A stretch of DNA of 53,990 nucleotides, taken from contig JBBBWG010018223.1 of NCBI GenBank assembly GCA_037176905.1, positions 25,431-79,420 of the forward strand. The letters are read 5' to 3'. Numbering within the stretch: the stretch's first letter is position 1; every line of letters starts with the position of its first letter. The stretch comes from Azolla pinnata (taxonomy: Eukaryota; Streptophyta; Polypodiopsida; Salviniales; Salviniaceae). Below the pieces are notes generated by a model that worked only from the letters and a program-made list of their open reading frames with translations, had not been told where the DNA came from and made no database searches. The position numbers and the translations under genes are program-made. Shown here piece by piece: positions 28,139 through 39,180 of the stretch.

Positions 28139-31100
28139 CTACTCATCTTCTCGAGCACCTCTTACAGAATGTTCATACTTTTCCAGCCCTTCACGCACCT
28201 TCTCAACCACCATTCGTCGCTTCTCATCTAGCTTGCCGGTAACTTTCTTGCCTAAACTCAGCACTCTAGCACGCGTTGAAGCTCGATTTCCCTTATCATC
28301 AGTCAGTAGACCCTTAATGGATGAGGATGATCCACTTCTATCTGGGCTCCCTGATTCAGAATTGGATAACAATTTCGATGTCTTAAGAAGAGGTGCATCT
28401 ATTTCATTTGATGATGTTTTCAGTATCCCCCCTGATGGAACGTCCTTTATTATTGCATCATTGCACATTATTTTCTCTTTTGATGCAGCATCCTTTAATA
28501 GCAACGCATCGTGGGTAAATGTTGCAGTATGCTGTGATACAGTATCATACTTGCGTGGAATTGTTTCTGTTGATGATGCATGCTTCAATGTAACCACCTC
28601 ATTCGATGAAGCTGTTGATGAAATACCTTTTGCAGTTGAACCTTTAATATCTTCACGAGCCAAAGGGTAATCAGATGATGAATTGTCTGTATGTGCACTC
28701 CAGGGTGCTGGCATATCTGTCTGTGGGATCCAATTGTTTGTCTCTGAAATCATCCAAGGAATCCAAATACCTTCACAATTTGGTAGCACACATGAGTCTT
28801 GAATGAGGGCCTGTCATTTTCCACATTTTTGTGGAAAGTGAATATAAATAGGAAGAGTATGAAAAAAAGGAAAATGCCAGAGTCAAGCAGCTTATATTCA
28901 TACTTGTATATTACACAACTTAACCAAACAACATCTGAAGCCCAAGGTAAATCCTTAGAATTTATACGTAATACAATAGTCTAGGTATGATTAATGCAAA
29001 TTACAACTAAAGACACCTACGATTATGTGTTTAACGAGACAACAGAATGTTTTGTCCCTGGGTGAGCATAAGGATTCTACAATGATTCGCTGTGAAGCCA
29101 AAATTATGAGCTATGGGTGACCTCAAAGACACCAAATCACAAATGTATCTCAAGCTTTCTTAAGCTTCTGAAAATAAATTAGAATCATTTTCAAAAAGTC
29201 TGTATTTGAAAATATCGGCAGCTTTGGCGGCTTCCCTACAATGTTTTTATTGACTATTTGTTAACTTAAACGATAGAAGTTCAAGTTGCCCAAACTCACC
29301 TTGATTTTATTCGTGATAAATGTGACCAGTAGCCCTGTTGTAATCCTGTACTCTCCAATTGATGGTTCAGGCTGCAGATCAATCAATGGCATTGATGTAA
29401 ATCCAAACCATATCCTGTCAGTTGGCGGTGACTTTATTCTCACACGTACTATGCCTTTGAAGGATACCAATCTCAATGATAGAGTTATAGGCACCTATAA
29501 AAAAGAAATATACATATGCATTATGGTTCTAAGAACAGGAATAGTATGGCACACAATTTAAAAACCAGATTTGAATAGCTCTAGGTTATCTCATTAGGAA
29601 AGCACTAAAAAATCACAAAAATTTTCTTTTGGATTCTCGAAATATTAGCAGCTAAATAAGACTCTACCCTGCTACAATTTTCTAACTCAGTGGACCATAC
29701 TTCTAGCACGAATATAGCAATATTCCATTACAATAGTGGCAACACACACCTGTTTATATTGGTTAATGTCAAGATATGGTAGCTGTTAGTGACTGGTGAA
29801 GCACATCTATGACAGTATGATCCCAAAGAGTACGTGCAGAAAATGTATAAACACATCAAGGATGAGAATGATTAAAAGCCCCGAGATTAAAGGATGAGAC
29901 TGTGATTGAAATGTTTCGAGTCCTGGGACAACTCTGAAGTTTAAGGTAGCGGATGTGGTGAGAAATTAGGTATTTTGTCTCGGACCAATTTATAATTTCA
30001 AAAGAGGACAGCCAGTCTTCGACACGCTTATGTACCATAATATGGTGTATAGAGATAACCCAGTATTATCAAAACTAGACCCATCCCAGTAAAAGAATCA
30101 TAGGGATACTGAAACCCTTGAAACATGTTTTTTGTAACTCTGGAATGTTACCATAGAAACTTGGTCAGCAACCCGTGCAAGTACAGACTTCCAACCTCCT
30201 TTTGATGTTTGTGCTGCAGGGTTGCTACTGATCTTGGTATCCTTCATATTTCCTGCATGAACAACTCTAGTCTTTCTTATGCTTCCAAACAGACATTTCC
30301 CCGCTCTAAATAGAACCATAATATTTCATAGAGTTATTTCAGATATATAGTCTACAGATTAAATTGTGTGACAGTCTATTTTCGCCTCAAATATACCCTC
30401 TATCAGTATTGTCAAGTTTCAGCATCAATAAGATGTTCTGAGAGTTCTTTTTTCAAAATCAAAAACTTTAAAAAAAAAATTAATGCAGGACTTGAGGTGA
30501 CAATGAGCTAATTCTTTATTAAAAATACATACTTAGCTGGACTCTGTTCCTTCCGCCAGTTGGATCCTGTCCTTTTGTATTTTGCTTTTCCTAAATAAAT
30601 TATGATGGAAATGTCCACTATGTACATGTATATGCATACTGCACAGGATGCATTTGGACAGTAAGAGGTTTATCACTTGAATATTGAATAGCACATCATT
30701 CTCTAATATCTTTTTTCTTCTTGGCTTTCTGTCCATGACCTACTTCAATCTCCATCTTCTACAAACTTCTACTAGCTTCTTTAATCATTTTACTAATTTT
30801 TCCATCTAAGGTGCTATTGGATACCATCCTTTTCTTTATATTCTCCTTTTTCTGAAGCTTTATGGAAATTTAATGTGCTGGATGAAAGTGACTAGATGCA
30901 CATAAAACCAAATGGTCAATCCCATTGATATGCGTAAAGAAATGTCAACATGAATGTTTCAGCATCCATAACGAGCCATCTTCTTTATATCTTGTAGAAA
31001 TGAAAACTTAAGGCATAGAGCCCCCTATTAGAGCTTTTAGAAAATGTGTTCTTGAAGCATACAAATAGAGCAAACAGTAGATGGTGATGAAGTTTTGTTT

Positions 31101-34100
31101 ATGAGAGAATATGGATCGTTGAAGACGCTTTTCATGAAAAAATAAATATGTATTAAGTCCTTCAGAAAGAAATCCATACCAGTTGTAAGTGACAATCTAC
31201 CATTCTCATTGTTCTGCATATCGTCAAAACCCACCAAAACATTTTCATCCGGTAATACAGGGTCAGGGTTCTGGTTTGGAATATTTTCTTGTGACATAAA
31301 ATCACGCACATTCATATTTGTTTCTATCTTTAAAACTGCACCACCAGAATACTCAATGACTGAATCAAAAGAAGAGATATATCCAGGGTCCTTTGGAAGA
31401 ACATTGAAACTCTGAAAATATGGTGGCTGTTTACCAAGATCTACATCTGTACACATTAATTTACCCATGTATCCTGGGGTGACAATCTTAGAAAGTTGCT
31501 TCTGCAAGATAGCAAGAACCATTGCATAAGAGGGCGAAAAAAAAATTTCATCTTTAGTCTGAGAGAATCTGATGTTGATAGTATGGGACTTGCCTGGACT
31601 AGTCTAAGGCACGAATCCTGAAACTGTTTAGTCTGGTAAGCGTCAAAGAACAGTCTAGAACATAAAACGTTCCAGCAGATTGCTCCTTGGTCAAGAACAG
31701 GTACACTTGATGCATTGGAAGTGGCTTGGTCCAAAAACTTTGGTTCATCAGATTTCCCAGATATTTGAATTGAACTGTCAGATCCCACAATTCCATGACA
31801 TAAAGAACTCTCTTTTGAGTATTGAGAATCTACAGAGGACTGGTGATCCACATTTTCGGAAACAGAATTTGATTCCAATAACTTGACTTTGACATTATCA
31901 GAGACACTTTCCTTTTGAAGGCCTCCATTTCCTCTCCACGATGTGTTCCTAATTATTTTTCTCCAGATACGCTGCCTCCTAGATAAGTTTTCAGCTGCTT
32001 CAACATTATCCAACCTTGCAATGTTCGCATCCTCTATGTTTTCGCTTTTGCTTTTGATGAGCTTCGAGAAAGATGGATATGTTTTATCAAGCTGTAAAGA
32101 ATACTCATGGAACTCTCTCTTGCATGTCATATACCAATCCTCTTTTTCTGTTGTCCACCTAGATGCTGCACGAAGTACTTGACACCATATCTCCTTATCC
32201 CATGCTGTTTCAAAATACAGCAAGCATAGAGAACTCCCCAGAAATATCTTCTGATTGGAACATTCAACTTGGATAGGATACTTCTTCGCCCTTCATTGTT
32301 TGCAATGAAAAGAAAAACTTCATGTTAGGACCTGACAATTCACAAATCTAATTTCATACATAACAAGAAACCAAACGGAGCAAATGGTTTCATAAATATA
32401 CGGGACTGTTTGGCTTCACACATTAAACTCAAAAAGGAACAGACCAGAACAGAAGGAAGCACATGTTAGATTTCACGAAGTACAGTCACAGGAGAGAACA
32501 GAATCAATGTAGGCATGAGAGTAATGATACCATTTTCTTGAAGCTTCCTTTCCTGCAGAAACAGCATGAATACTGCATCCTTTCAAGTCTGCACGCTCTT
32601 CAGTTCCATCTTCAGCAACAAGAGACAGCACACTATCTTCAACCTTGGCAAATCTTCGACTAGGGCGTGTATGGAAGATATCATCAATTGCATCCTTCTT
32701 TTTGAGATCCTTTACATTTACTTCTCTGTTGATGTAATCCTTATTTGATACTGCTGCTATCCATAAGTGACCCTTCAGAAGAATTAATAGAGAAAATTAA
32801 AGATGAAGGGAAACATGATACGAGTCACATAAACGACTCCAGAAAACTGTTCGTTTCGCAAATCTAGCACTTCCAGACAAAATAGTTATGTGAAGAAACC
32901 ATAGTATATATTTCTTTGACATATTAAATGGCATTGCAAAGAAATCATAGTATTTGTTTCTCCATCATGCGTCTTAAACAATAATTCCTGATTTTGCCAC
33001 ATGGTGGAAAAACGAAGATTACGAAAATAGAAACAGTTGTTAGGTGATCGGCAAGCAAGTTAAAAAAACGAATTGGCATTGTCTACCAAATCAGAGATTG
33101 TCGTTAAGGAATATATCAGCAAGTGTCAAAATGAATTGGTAATGTCAAAATGTTTCCTCTTTGAGGTAACACAATCAAGAGTAAATATCAAACGAGTTCA
33201 ACACTACAGAAATTATTTCAAAGGACAATATCATGAAACGAACAAACCGATTCATGGAGCAAGAACTGAAAGAGCGATAAAGGAGTTGAGAACACTGAAA
33301 TAGAGACAGAATTATCTACAACTATTGACCAAAGCAGAGATTCTTTGGAACGTTGGAATAATGTAAAACAAAAAATGCTAGAAAAAGATAATTAGTTAGT
33401 GAAAGCAAAGCTTTCAGTAAAGTCTGGTTTATGGAGCGCACAATCGCTTTCTTGATTACAAAGCCAAACTTCTTTGAAAATTATGATGGAATCCATGGCT
33501 AAAATTTCTGATAGTCTCTCTCATACATATTACGAAGCCAAACCTCTTTGGAAAAAAATGTGACGATGATGACAGAATTCACGTCAATCAATTTCTGACA
33601 AATTTTCGCTGTTTTGATCAGGAAACCGAACTTCTTTGAAAAGAATGTGATGAAAGATAGTGGAGTCCTTTGCTATCAATTTCTGACCCTTTTTCTCTCT
33701 TTTGATCGGGAACCAACGTTGTTGACAAAGAATGTGATGAACGATGAAGGAATCCAGGGAGACGGAGAGAGAGGGAGCTCTCTCCCTTATGAAATCAAAC
33801 TTGCTAGCCGAGAATGCGATGCAACTCCGTGGTGAGAAATTTGCAGAGAAACGTGCATGGTTCATTGAAGCTTCTTTTCTTTCTTCTCTCTAACGTTCGG
33901 GGGAAGAAAACAAATTCCTGGGAGTGGGAGCGCGAGAATACCTGCAGAAATATATGGTGAGAAGCGGAGGCAGACGAGGAAGCATCAGATTCCGCAGCTG
34001 AAGGAGAGGAAGGCGTTGACGATGATCGAGGACGACGAAGGGGGAGGAGGAGCAAGCGATGGAAGAGGAAGAGAACAGTGGCCAGGAGGATGAGAGCGAA

Positions 34101-34151
34101 GCTGAGGAAGCCTGCTGAGAAAGCAACGACGAGAGGAATCCAGGACGCCAT
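28139..34151 (-). CDS. TEX2-like SMP-domain membrane protein (7 exons, 829 aa)
   Basis: Exons in transcript order: 34151-33942, 32772-32531, 32290-31594, 31501-31180, 30303-30152, 29494-29300, 28810-28139. The total is 2490 nt. Residues about 5-32 form a hydrophobic membrane anchor after MASW. A PH-like region follows, including RADLKGCSIHAVSAGKEASR and FETAWDKEIWCQVL. The SMP/DUF2404 domain starts near GAICWNVLCSRLFFDA (about 355). It includes TPGYMGKLMCTDVDLGKQPP and RIWFGFTSMPLIDL and closes at VLPNCEGIWIPWMI (about 617). The tail is Ser/Thr- and Lys-rich. Family knowledge: TEX2 and yeast Nvj2 are ER proteins whose SMP tube moves lipids at membrane contact sites. Arabidopsis has related DUF2404 proteins. 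Intron 3 uses a GC donor. The C-terminal end could differ if the gene is spliced beyond 28139. Confidence 0.9.
31592..31593 (-). other. GC 5' splice site, TEX2-like intron 3
   Basis: The exon ends CTA GTC CAG and the intron begins GCAAGT, an exact match to the known AG|GCAAGT consensus for GC-AG introns. Joining to AAG CAA CTT at 31501 keeps the frame through KQLSKIVTPGYMGKL. The nearby GT (GTCCCA) would shift the frame. The intron is short (92 bp). Confidence 0.85.
33455..33765. repeat. ~80-86 bp degenerate tandem repeat in TEX2-like intron 1
   Basis: Four diverged copies start near 33455, 33530, 33617 and 33704. Each has an AAGCCAAACTTCTTTGAAAA-like block, then AATGTGATGAA and a CAATTTCTGACA-like block. 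The repeat lies inside the 1169-bp first intron of the TEX2-like gene, close to its first exon. Confidence 0.7.
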
Positions 34152-34304
34152 AGCTTCCGAAGCTCGCACGAAGGAAGAAGAAGAAGAAGAAGATGAGGTC
34201 TCATGTTTTTGTTCTCTGCGACAGATGAGCTTCTTCTTCCTGAATGGACCTTTTCTTTCTTTCTGAATTCTTTTTCTTTTTCAATTTCTTCTTCTCAATT
34301 CTTC

Positions 34305-37300
34305 TGGGAGAATTATGAAAGAAAAACGCCTAACCAAATTATAAATTACATTTTTAACGCCTGCTTGGAATCAGAAATTACGAATTACCCGATTAATTCC
34401 GCTAGGATTGTTTTCATTTCTAATCGCCTCCCACTGATTGATCCTAATCGATTCTGCTACTATATTCAACTAACAAAAGTTAGCAGTTTTTAAACCCGAT
34501 CGATCGATTAACACGTTAATTTGGTGCTAATCAAATAATTGAGCGTTGATCGATTAGTTAATTTGATGTCAATTGAGCTCGCAACTAATTGATTGGTGTT
34601 AGTCAATCAATAACACTTCAAGTTTTAGAAATGGGCGTTAATTTGTAATTTCTAGTTTTGTTAAGCATCGAAATGTAATTTATAATTTTGTTAGGCGTTT
34701 TTTTATCATTTTTCCAATTCCTTTTCGCTAATCTTATATTCCGCTTAAAGATTAATGCTCCGCTGGTATTGTTTTCATTTCTAATCGCCTCCCACTGATT
34801 GATCCTAATCAATTCTATTACCATATTCGATTAACAAAAGTTAGCAATTTTAAAACCTGATTGATTGATTAACACATTAATTTCGTGCTAATCAAATAAT
34901 TGAGTGTTGATCAAGTAGTTAATTTGATGTTGATTGAGCTCACAATCAGTCGATTGGTGTTAATCAATCTGTTGCACGTTAATTTTAGAACTAGGTGTTA
35001 ATTTGTAATTTCTAGTTTTGATAAGCGTCGAAATGTAATTTATAATTTTGTTAGGCGTTTTTTATCATTTTTCCAATTCTTTTTCGCTAATCTTATATTC
35101 CGCTTAAAGATTAATGCTCCGCTGGTATTGTTTTCATTTCTAATCGCCTCCCACTGATTGATCCTAATCGATTCTGTTACCATATTCTATTAACAAAAGT
35201 TAGTTGTTTTAAAACCTGATTTATTGATTAACACATTAATTTCGTGCTAATCAAATAATTGAGTGTTGATCAAGTAGTTAATTTGATGTTGATTGAGCTN
35301 NNNNNNNNNNNNNNNNNNNNNNNNNNNNNNNNNNNNNNNNNNNNNNNNNNNNNNNNNNNNNNNNNNNNNNNNNNNNNNNNNNNNNNNNNNNNNNNNNNNC
35401 AATCAGTCGATTGGTGTTAATCAATCTGTTGCACGTTAATTTTAGAACTAGGTGTTAATTTGTAATTTCTAGTTTTCATAAGCGTCGAAATGTAATTTAT
35501 AATTTTGTTAGGCGTTTTTTGATCATTTTCCCAATTCTTTTTCGCTAATCTTATACCGCTGGAAAATTAACACGCAATTAATTCCGCTAGTATTGTTTTC
35601 ATTTCTAATCGCCTCCCACTGATTGATCCTAATCGATTCTGTTACCATATTCGAATAACAAAAGTTAGCAGTTTTAAAACCTGATTGATTGATTAACACA
35701 TTAATTTGGTGCTAATCAAATAACTGAGTGTTGATCAAGTAGTTAATTTGATGTCGATTGAGCTCATAATCAATTGATTGGTGTTAATCAATCAGTTGCA
35801 CGTTAATTTTGAGAACTAGGTGTTAATTTGTAATTTCTAGTTTTGATAAGCGTCGAAATGTAATTTATAATTTTGTTAGGCGTTTTGTATCATTTTTCCA
35901 ATTCTTTTTCACTAATCTTATATTTCGCTGAAGATTAACACCCAATTAATTCCGCTAGTATTGTTTTCATTTCTAATTGCCTCCCACTGATTGACTCAGA
36001 CCAATTCTATTACTATATTCGATTAACAAAAGTTAGCAGTTTTTAAACCTAATTTATTGATTAACACGTTAATTTGGTGTTATTAAAATAATTGAGCGTT
36101 GATCAATTAATTAATTTGATGTCAATTGAGCTCGTAATTAATTGATTGGTGCTAATCAATCAGTTGCACGTTAATTTTTAGAAATAGGCGTTAATTTGTA
36201 ATTTCTAGTTTTGATAAGCGTCGAAATGTATTTTATAAATTTGTTAGGCATTTTTACAATTCTTTTTCGCTAATCTTATATTCCACCTAATCGTATATTC
36301 CGTTGAAAGATCAACACCCAATCAATTCCACTAGTATTGTTTTCAATTCTAATTGCCTCCCACTGATTGATCCTAATCGATTCTGTTACTATAATCAATT
36401 AACAAAAGTTAGCAGTTTTAAAACCGGATTGATTGATTAACACGTTAATTTGGTGCTAATCAAATAATTGAGCGTTGATGTCAATTGAGCTCGTAATTAA
36501 TTGATTGGTGTTAATCAATCAGTTGCACGTTAATTTCTAGAACTGGGCATTAATTTGTAATTTTTCGTTTTGATAAATGTCAAAATGTAAATTATAATAT
36601 TGTTAAGCGTTTATTGATCATTTTTCCAATTCTTTTTCGCTAATCTTATATTCCGCTGACAAATGAACACCCAATTAATTCTGCTAGTATTGTTTTCATT
36701 TCTAATCGCCTCCCACTAATTGATCCTGACTGATTCTGTTACGATATTCGACTAACAAAAGTTAGCAGTGTTTTAACCTGATTGATTGATTAACATGTTA
36801 ATTTGGTGCTAATCAAATAATTGAGCGTTGATCGATTACTTAATTTGATGTGAAATGAGCTCGCAACTAATTGATTGGTGTTAGTCAATCAATAACACAT
36901 CAATTTTTAGAACTAGACGTTAATTTGTAATTTCTAGTTTTGTTAAGTGTCGAAATGTAATTTATAATTTTGTTAGGCATTTTTTATCATTTTTCCAATT
37001 CTTTTTCGCTAATCTTATATTCCGCTGAAAAATTAACACCCAATTAATTCCGCTAGTATTGTTTTAATTTCTAATCGCCTCCCACTGATTGATCTTGACC
37101 GATTCTGTTACTATATTCGACTACCAAAAGTTAGCCGTTTTTAAACCACATCGATCGATTAACACGTTAATTTGGTGCTAATCAAATAATTGAGTGTTGA
37201 TCAAGTAGTTAATTTGATGTCGATTGAGCTCGCAACTAATTGATTGGTGTTAGTCGATCAATAACACGTCAATTTTTAGAACTGGGCATTAATTTGTAAT

Positions 37301-37366
37301 TTCTAGTTTTGATAAGCGTCGAAATGTAATTTATAATTTCGTTAGGCGTTTTTTGATCATTTTTTC
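34305..37366. mobile_element. Inverted-repeat element expanded in place into a ~365-bp tandem array (about 8 units seen)
   Basis: The left end GGGAGAATTATG with AACGCCTAACCAAATTATAA is the family's left terminal repeat and occurs once, at 34305. The right-terminal block (TTATAATTTTGTTAGGCGTT) recurs near 34690, 35050, 35510, 35876, 36240, 36601, 36972 and 37343, at steps of about 360-371 bp once the gap is set aside. Inner units begin directly at TCTTATATTCCGCTGAAAAA, so each lacks the left ~70 bp. Each right end is followed by CCAATTCTTTTTCGC. CAATTCTTCT precedes the left end and CAATTCTTTT follows the last right end, a likely target-site duplication. The left end lies 154 bp upstream of the TEX2-like ATG. 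Confidence 0.85.
35300..35399. other. Assembly gap of 100 N inside the tandem array
   Basis: Exactly 100 N stand between GATGTTGATTGAGCT and CAATCAGTCGATTGG. In the neighbouring unit these phrases are separated only by CA, so the two sides are in the same monomer phase. The gap probably hides a whole number of array units of unknown count. Confidence 0.97.
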
Positions 37367-37498
37367 CAATTCTTTTTCTAGCGATTTGTCTTTTCCTTCC
37401 TTTTTGAAGTAAACATGTTCTCTACGACAGACCTTTTTTCTTTTTCAATTTCAGACTAAGTCTTCGCATCACCATAATCATAATAATATTATTATTAT

Positions 37499-37891
37499 GG
37501 GAAAATTATAAAAAAACAAAACTATAAATTACATTTTAATGCCTACCAAAACTAGAAATTACAAATTAACGCATACTTTAAAAAAATTGGTGTGCAATTG
37601 ATTAATTAACACAAAACCAGTTAATTGTGAGTTCAATTAACATCAAATTAACTTATTTATTAACGCTCGATTGCTTAATCAATACCAAATTGACACATTC
37701 ATTAGATTCTAAAATTACCAACGTTTGGTGATCGAAATAGTAAGGGAATTGATTAGGAATAAAATCAATACTAGCAAAAATAATTGGGTGTTAATTTTTA
37801 GCGGGAGATAATATCAGGCGTTAATTTCTTATTTCAATAGGCATTAGAATGCAATCTATAATTTTGTTAAGCATTTTTTGGTAAGTTTCCC
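37499..37891. mobile_element. ~393-bp inverted-repeat element (MITE), copy in opposite orientation
   Basis: The left end GGGAAAATTATA with ACTATAAATTACATTTTAAT and the right end AATCTATAATTTTGTTAAGC with GTAAGTTTCCC pair as inverted repeats. The interior carries CAATTAACATCAAATTAACT, the reverse complement of the block found in the other copies, so this copy is inverted. ATT-rich sequence (TATTATTAT) flanks both sides. That could be a target-site duplication, but the low complexity prevents certainty. Confidence 0.85.
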
Positions 37892-39180
37892 TAGTATTAT
37901 TATTATTACTTATGAATGATATCTCATTAGTTAAAAATGGGTGCAGTAAAGGCTACAATCTTGCAGTAATTTCAATTACTGTATTAAAAAAGCAGTTAAA
38001 ATGTTGTTGTTGTTTTTGTTTTTGCTTTAGTTTTTTCTTTAGAAATTAGTTATAACGAATGTCTTACCAATAACTACATTGGAGCAAAATTATTATACAA
38101 CTAAAGAGAGTTAATAGTGTTGTGTTTGTTTCCCGCCTTGAAAGCAACTGCTCTAGCATCAATCAAAAGTAGAAGCAACTGCCATGGCATGACCATTTCA
38201 AAGCTCACTGTAGTTTCAGAAATCCATGAACAACCGCAAATCCACATTATTGGATCCAATGTCCACAATATCGAGTTTGAAAGCGATGACGGGTGGTTGT
38301 GCTGTCAATTAAATGTTGGCCTGATCAGCGAGAAAATTTGTTCGTCTGCATACTTTGGCTATCTTACAAAACAAACATGTAGAGACTATTCGCATAGGCC
38401 GTGGTTGGACAGGTATTTGACGCCATCGATTACATCTACAGCAGATGAAGGTAGTATCTCTTCGTTCTTCGTCTGAATGATTAACCTCATGAATCGGCCG
38501 AAATCACCGAAGAATTAGAACAACTGTTTGATTTTATGGATTGGATGTTAGATGTCATGAGTCTTGCACACAAGCATACAATGTGGCAGATGGAGACATA
38601 CCCCTTAAGTGTAGAATATACGGCCCAAATACGTACATGCGGGGGAATACGCGGATGCGGATACGGATACGTATCAGTGTATTCCTCTGCATGAAATACG
38701 TCGTATATCTCTCTCTCTATACATTTCTGCGAACACTTGGCAAAAAGGTCGTCGTCGTCGTCGTGACCTTCTTCTTCTTCTTCTTCTTCTTCTTCAGGGA
38801 ACAGACAGACAGGCCTCTGAGGTATGCAGATTCTCCCTCCCCTTCCCCATCCTTTTCTATACGTGCTTCTTCTCGCTCTTCTCTGCAGTTTTTTTGTTTC
38901 TTTTTACAAAATCCCCCTCACTCAAGAGGAAAGAGTCTGCGGAAATGCTGCCATTTCTGAGAGGAGATGGTGATATCTTTGGAGAGCATGCGTTTTTCTC
39001 CCCCCGTGGATCTTGCTGATGAAGAATAAATAGGAAACCCAGTTTATTTTCTGCTGAGACAAAGTGCGACAGTTATCTAGATCCGAACGAGATCCGCTGA
39101 AAGCACTTCTCCCGAGTTTATCTATATGGTGCATTTTCCTTGACTCGTGATCTTTTATTTTCTTTTTTAATATTGTAGAA
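37892..39180 (+). promoter_or_regulatory. Upstream region and leader of the DJ-1-like gene
   Basis: No secure gene is seen. A (CTT)n tract at about 38768-38797 ends in CAGGG. The sequence after it (38800-39180) has the C/T-rich look of a plant 5' leader, so transcription probably starts near 38700-38850. Earlier in the stretch an AT-rich segment and a GGATGCGGATACGGATACG-type repeat (about 38650-38675) occur. An ORF at 38117-38476 lacks support. Confidence 0.4.

Noticed and set aside
38117..38476. 119-aa ORF upstream of the DJ-1-like gene
   Set aside because: It begins at a non-ATG codon, has no recognisable domain, and lies in the probable promoter region; no splice or codon-bias support.
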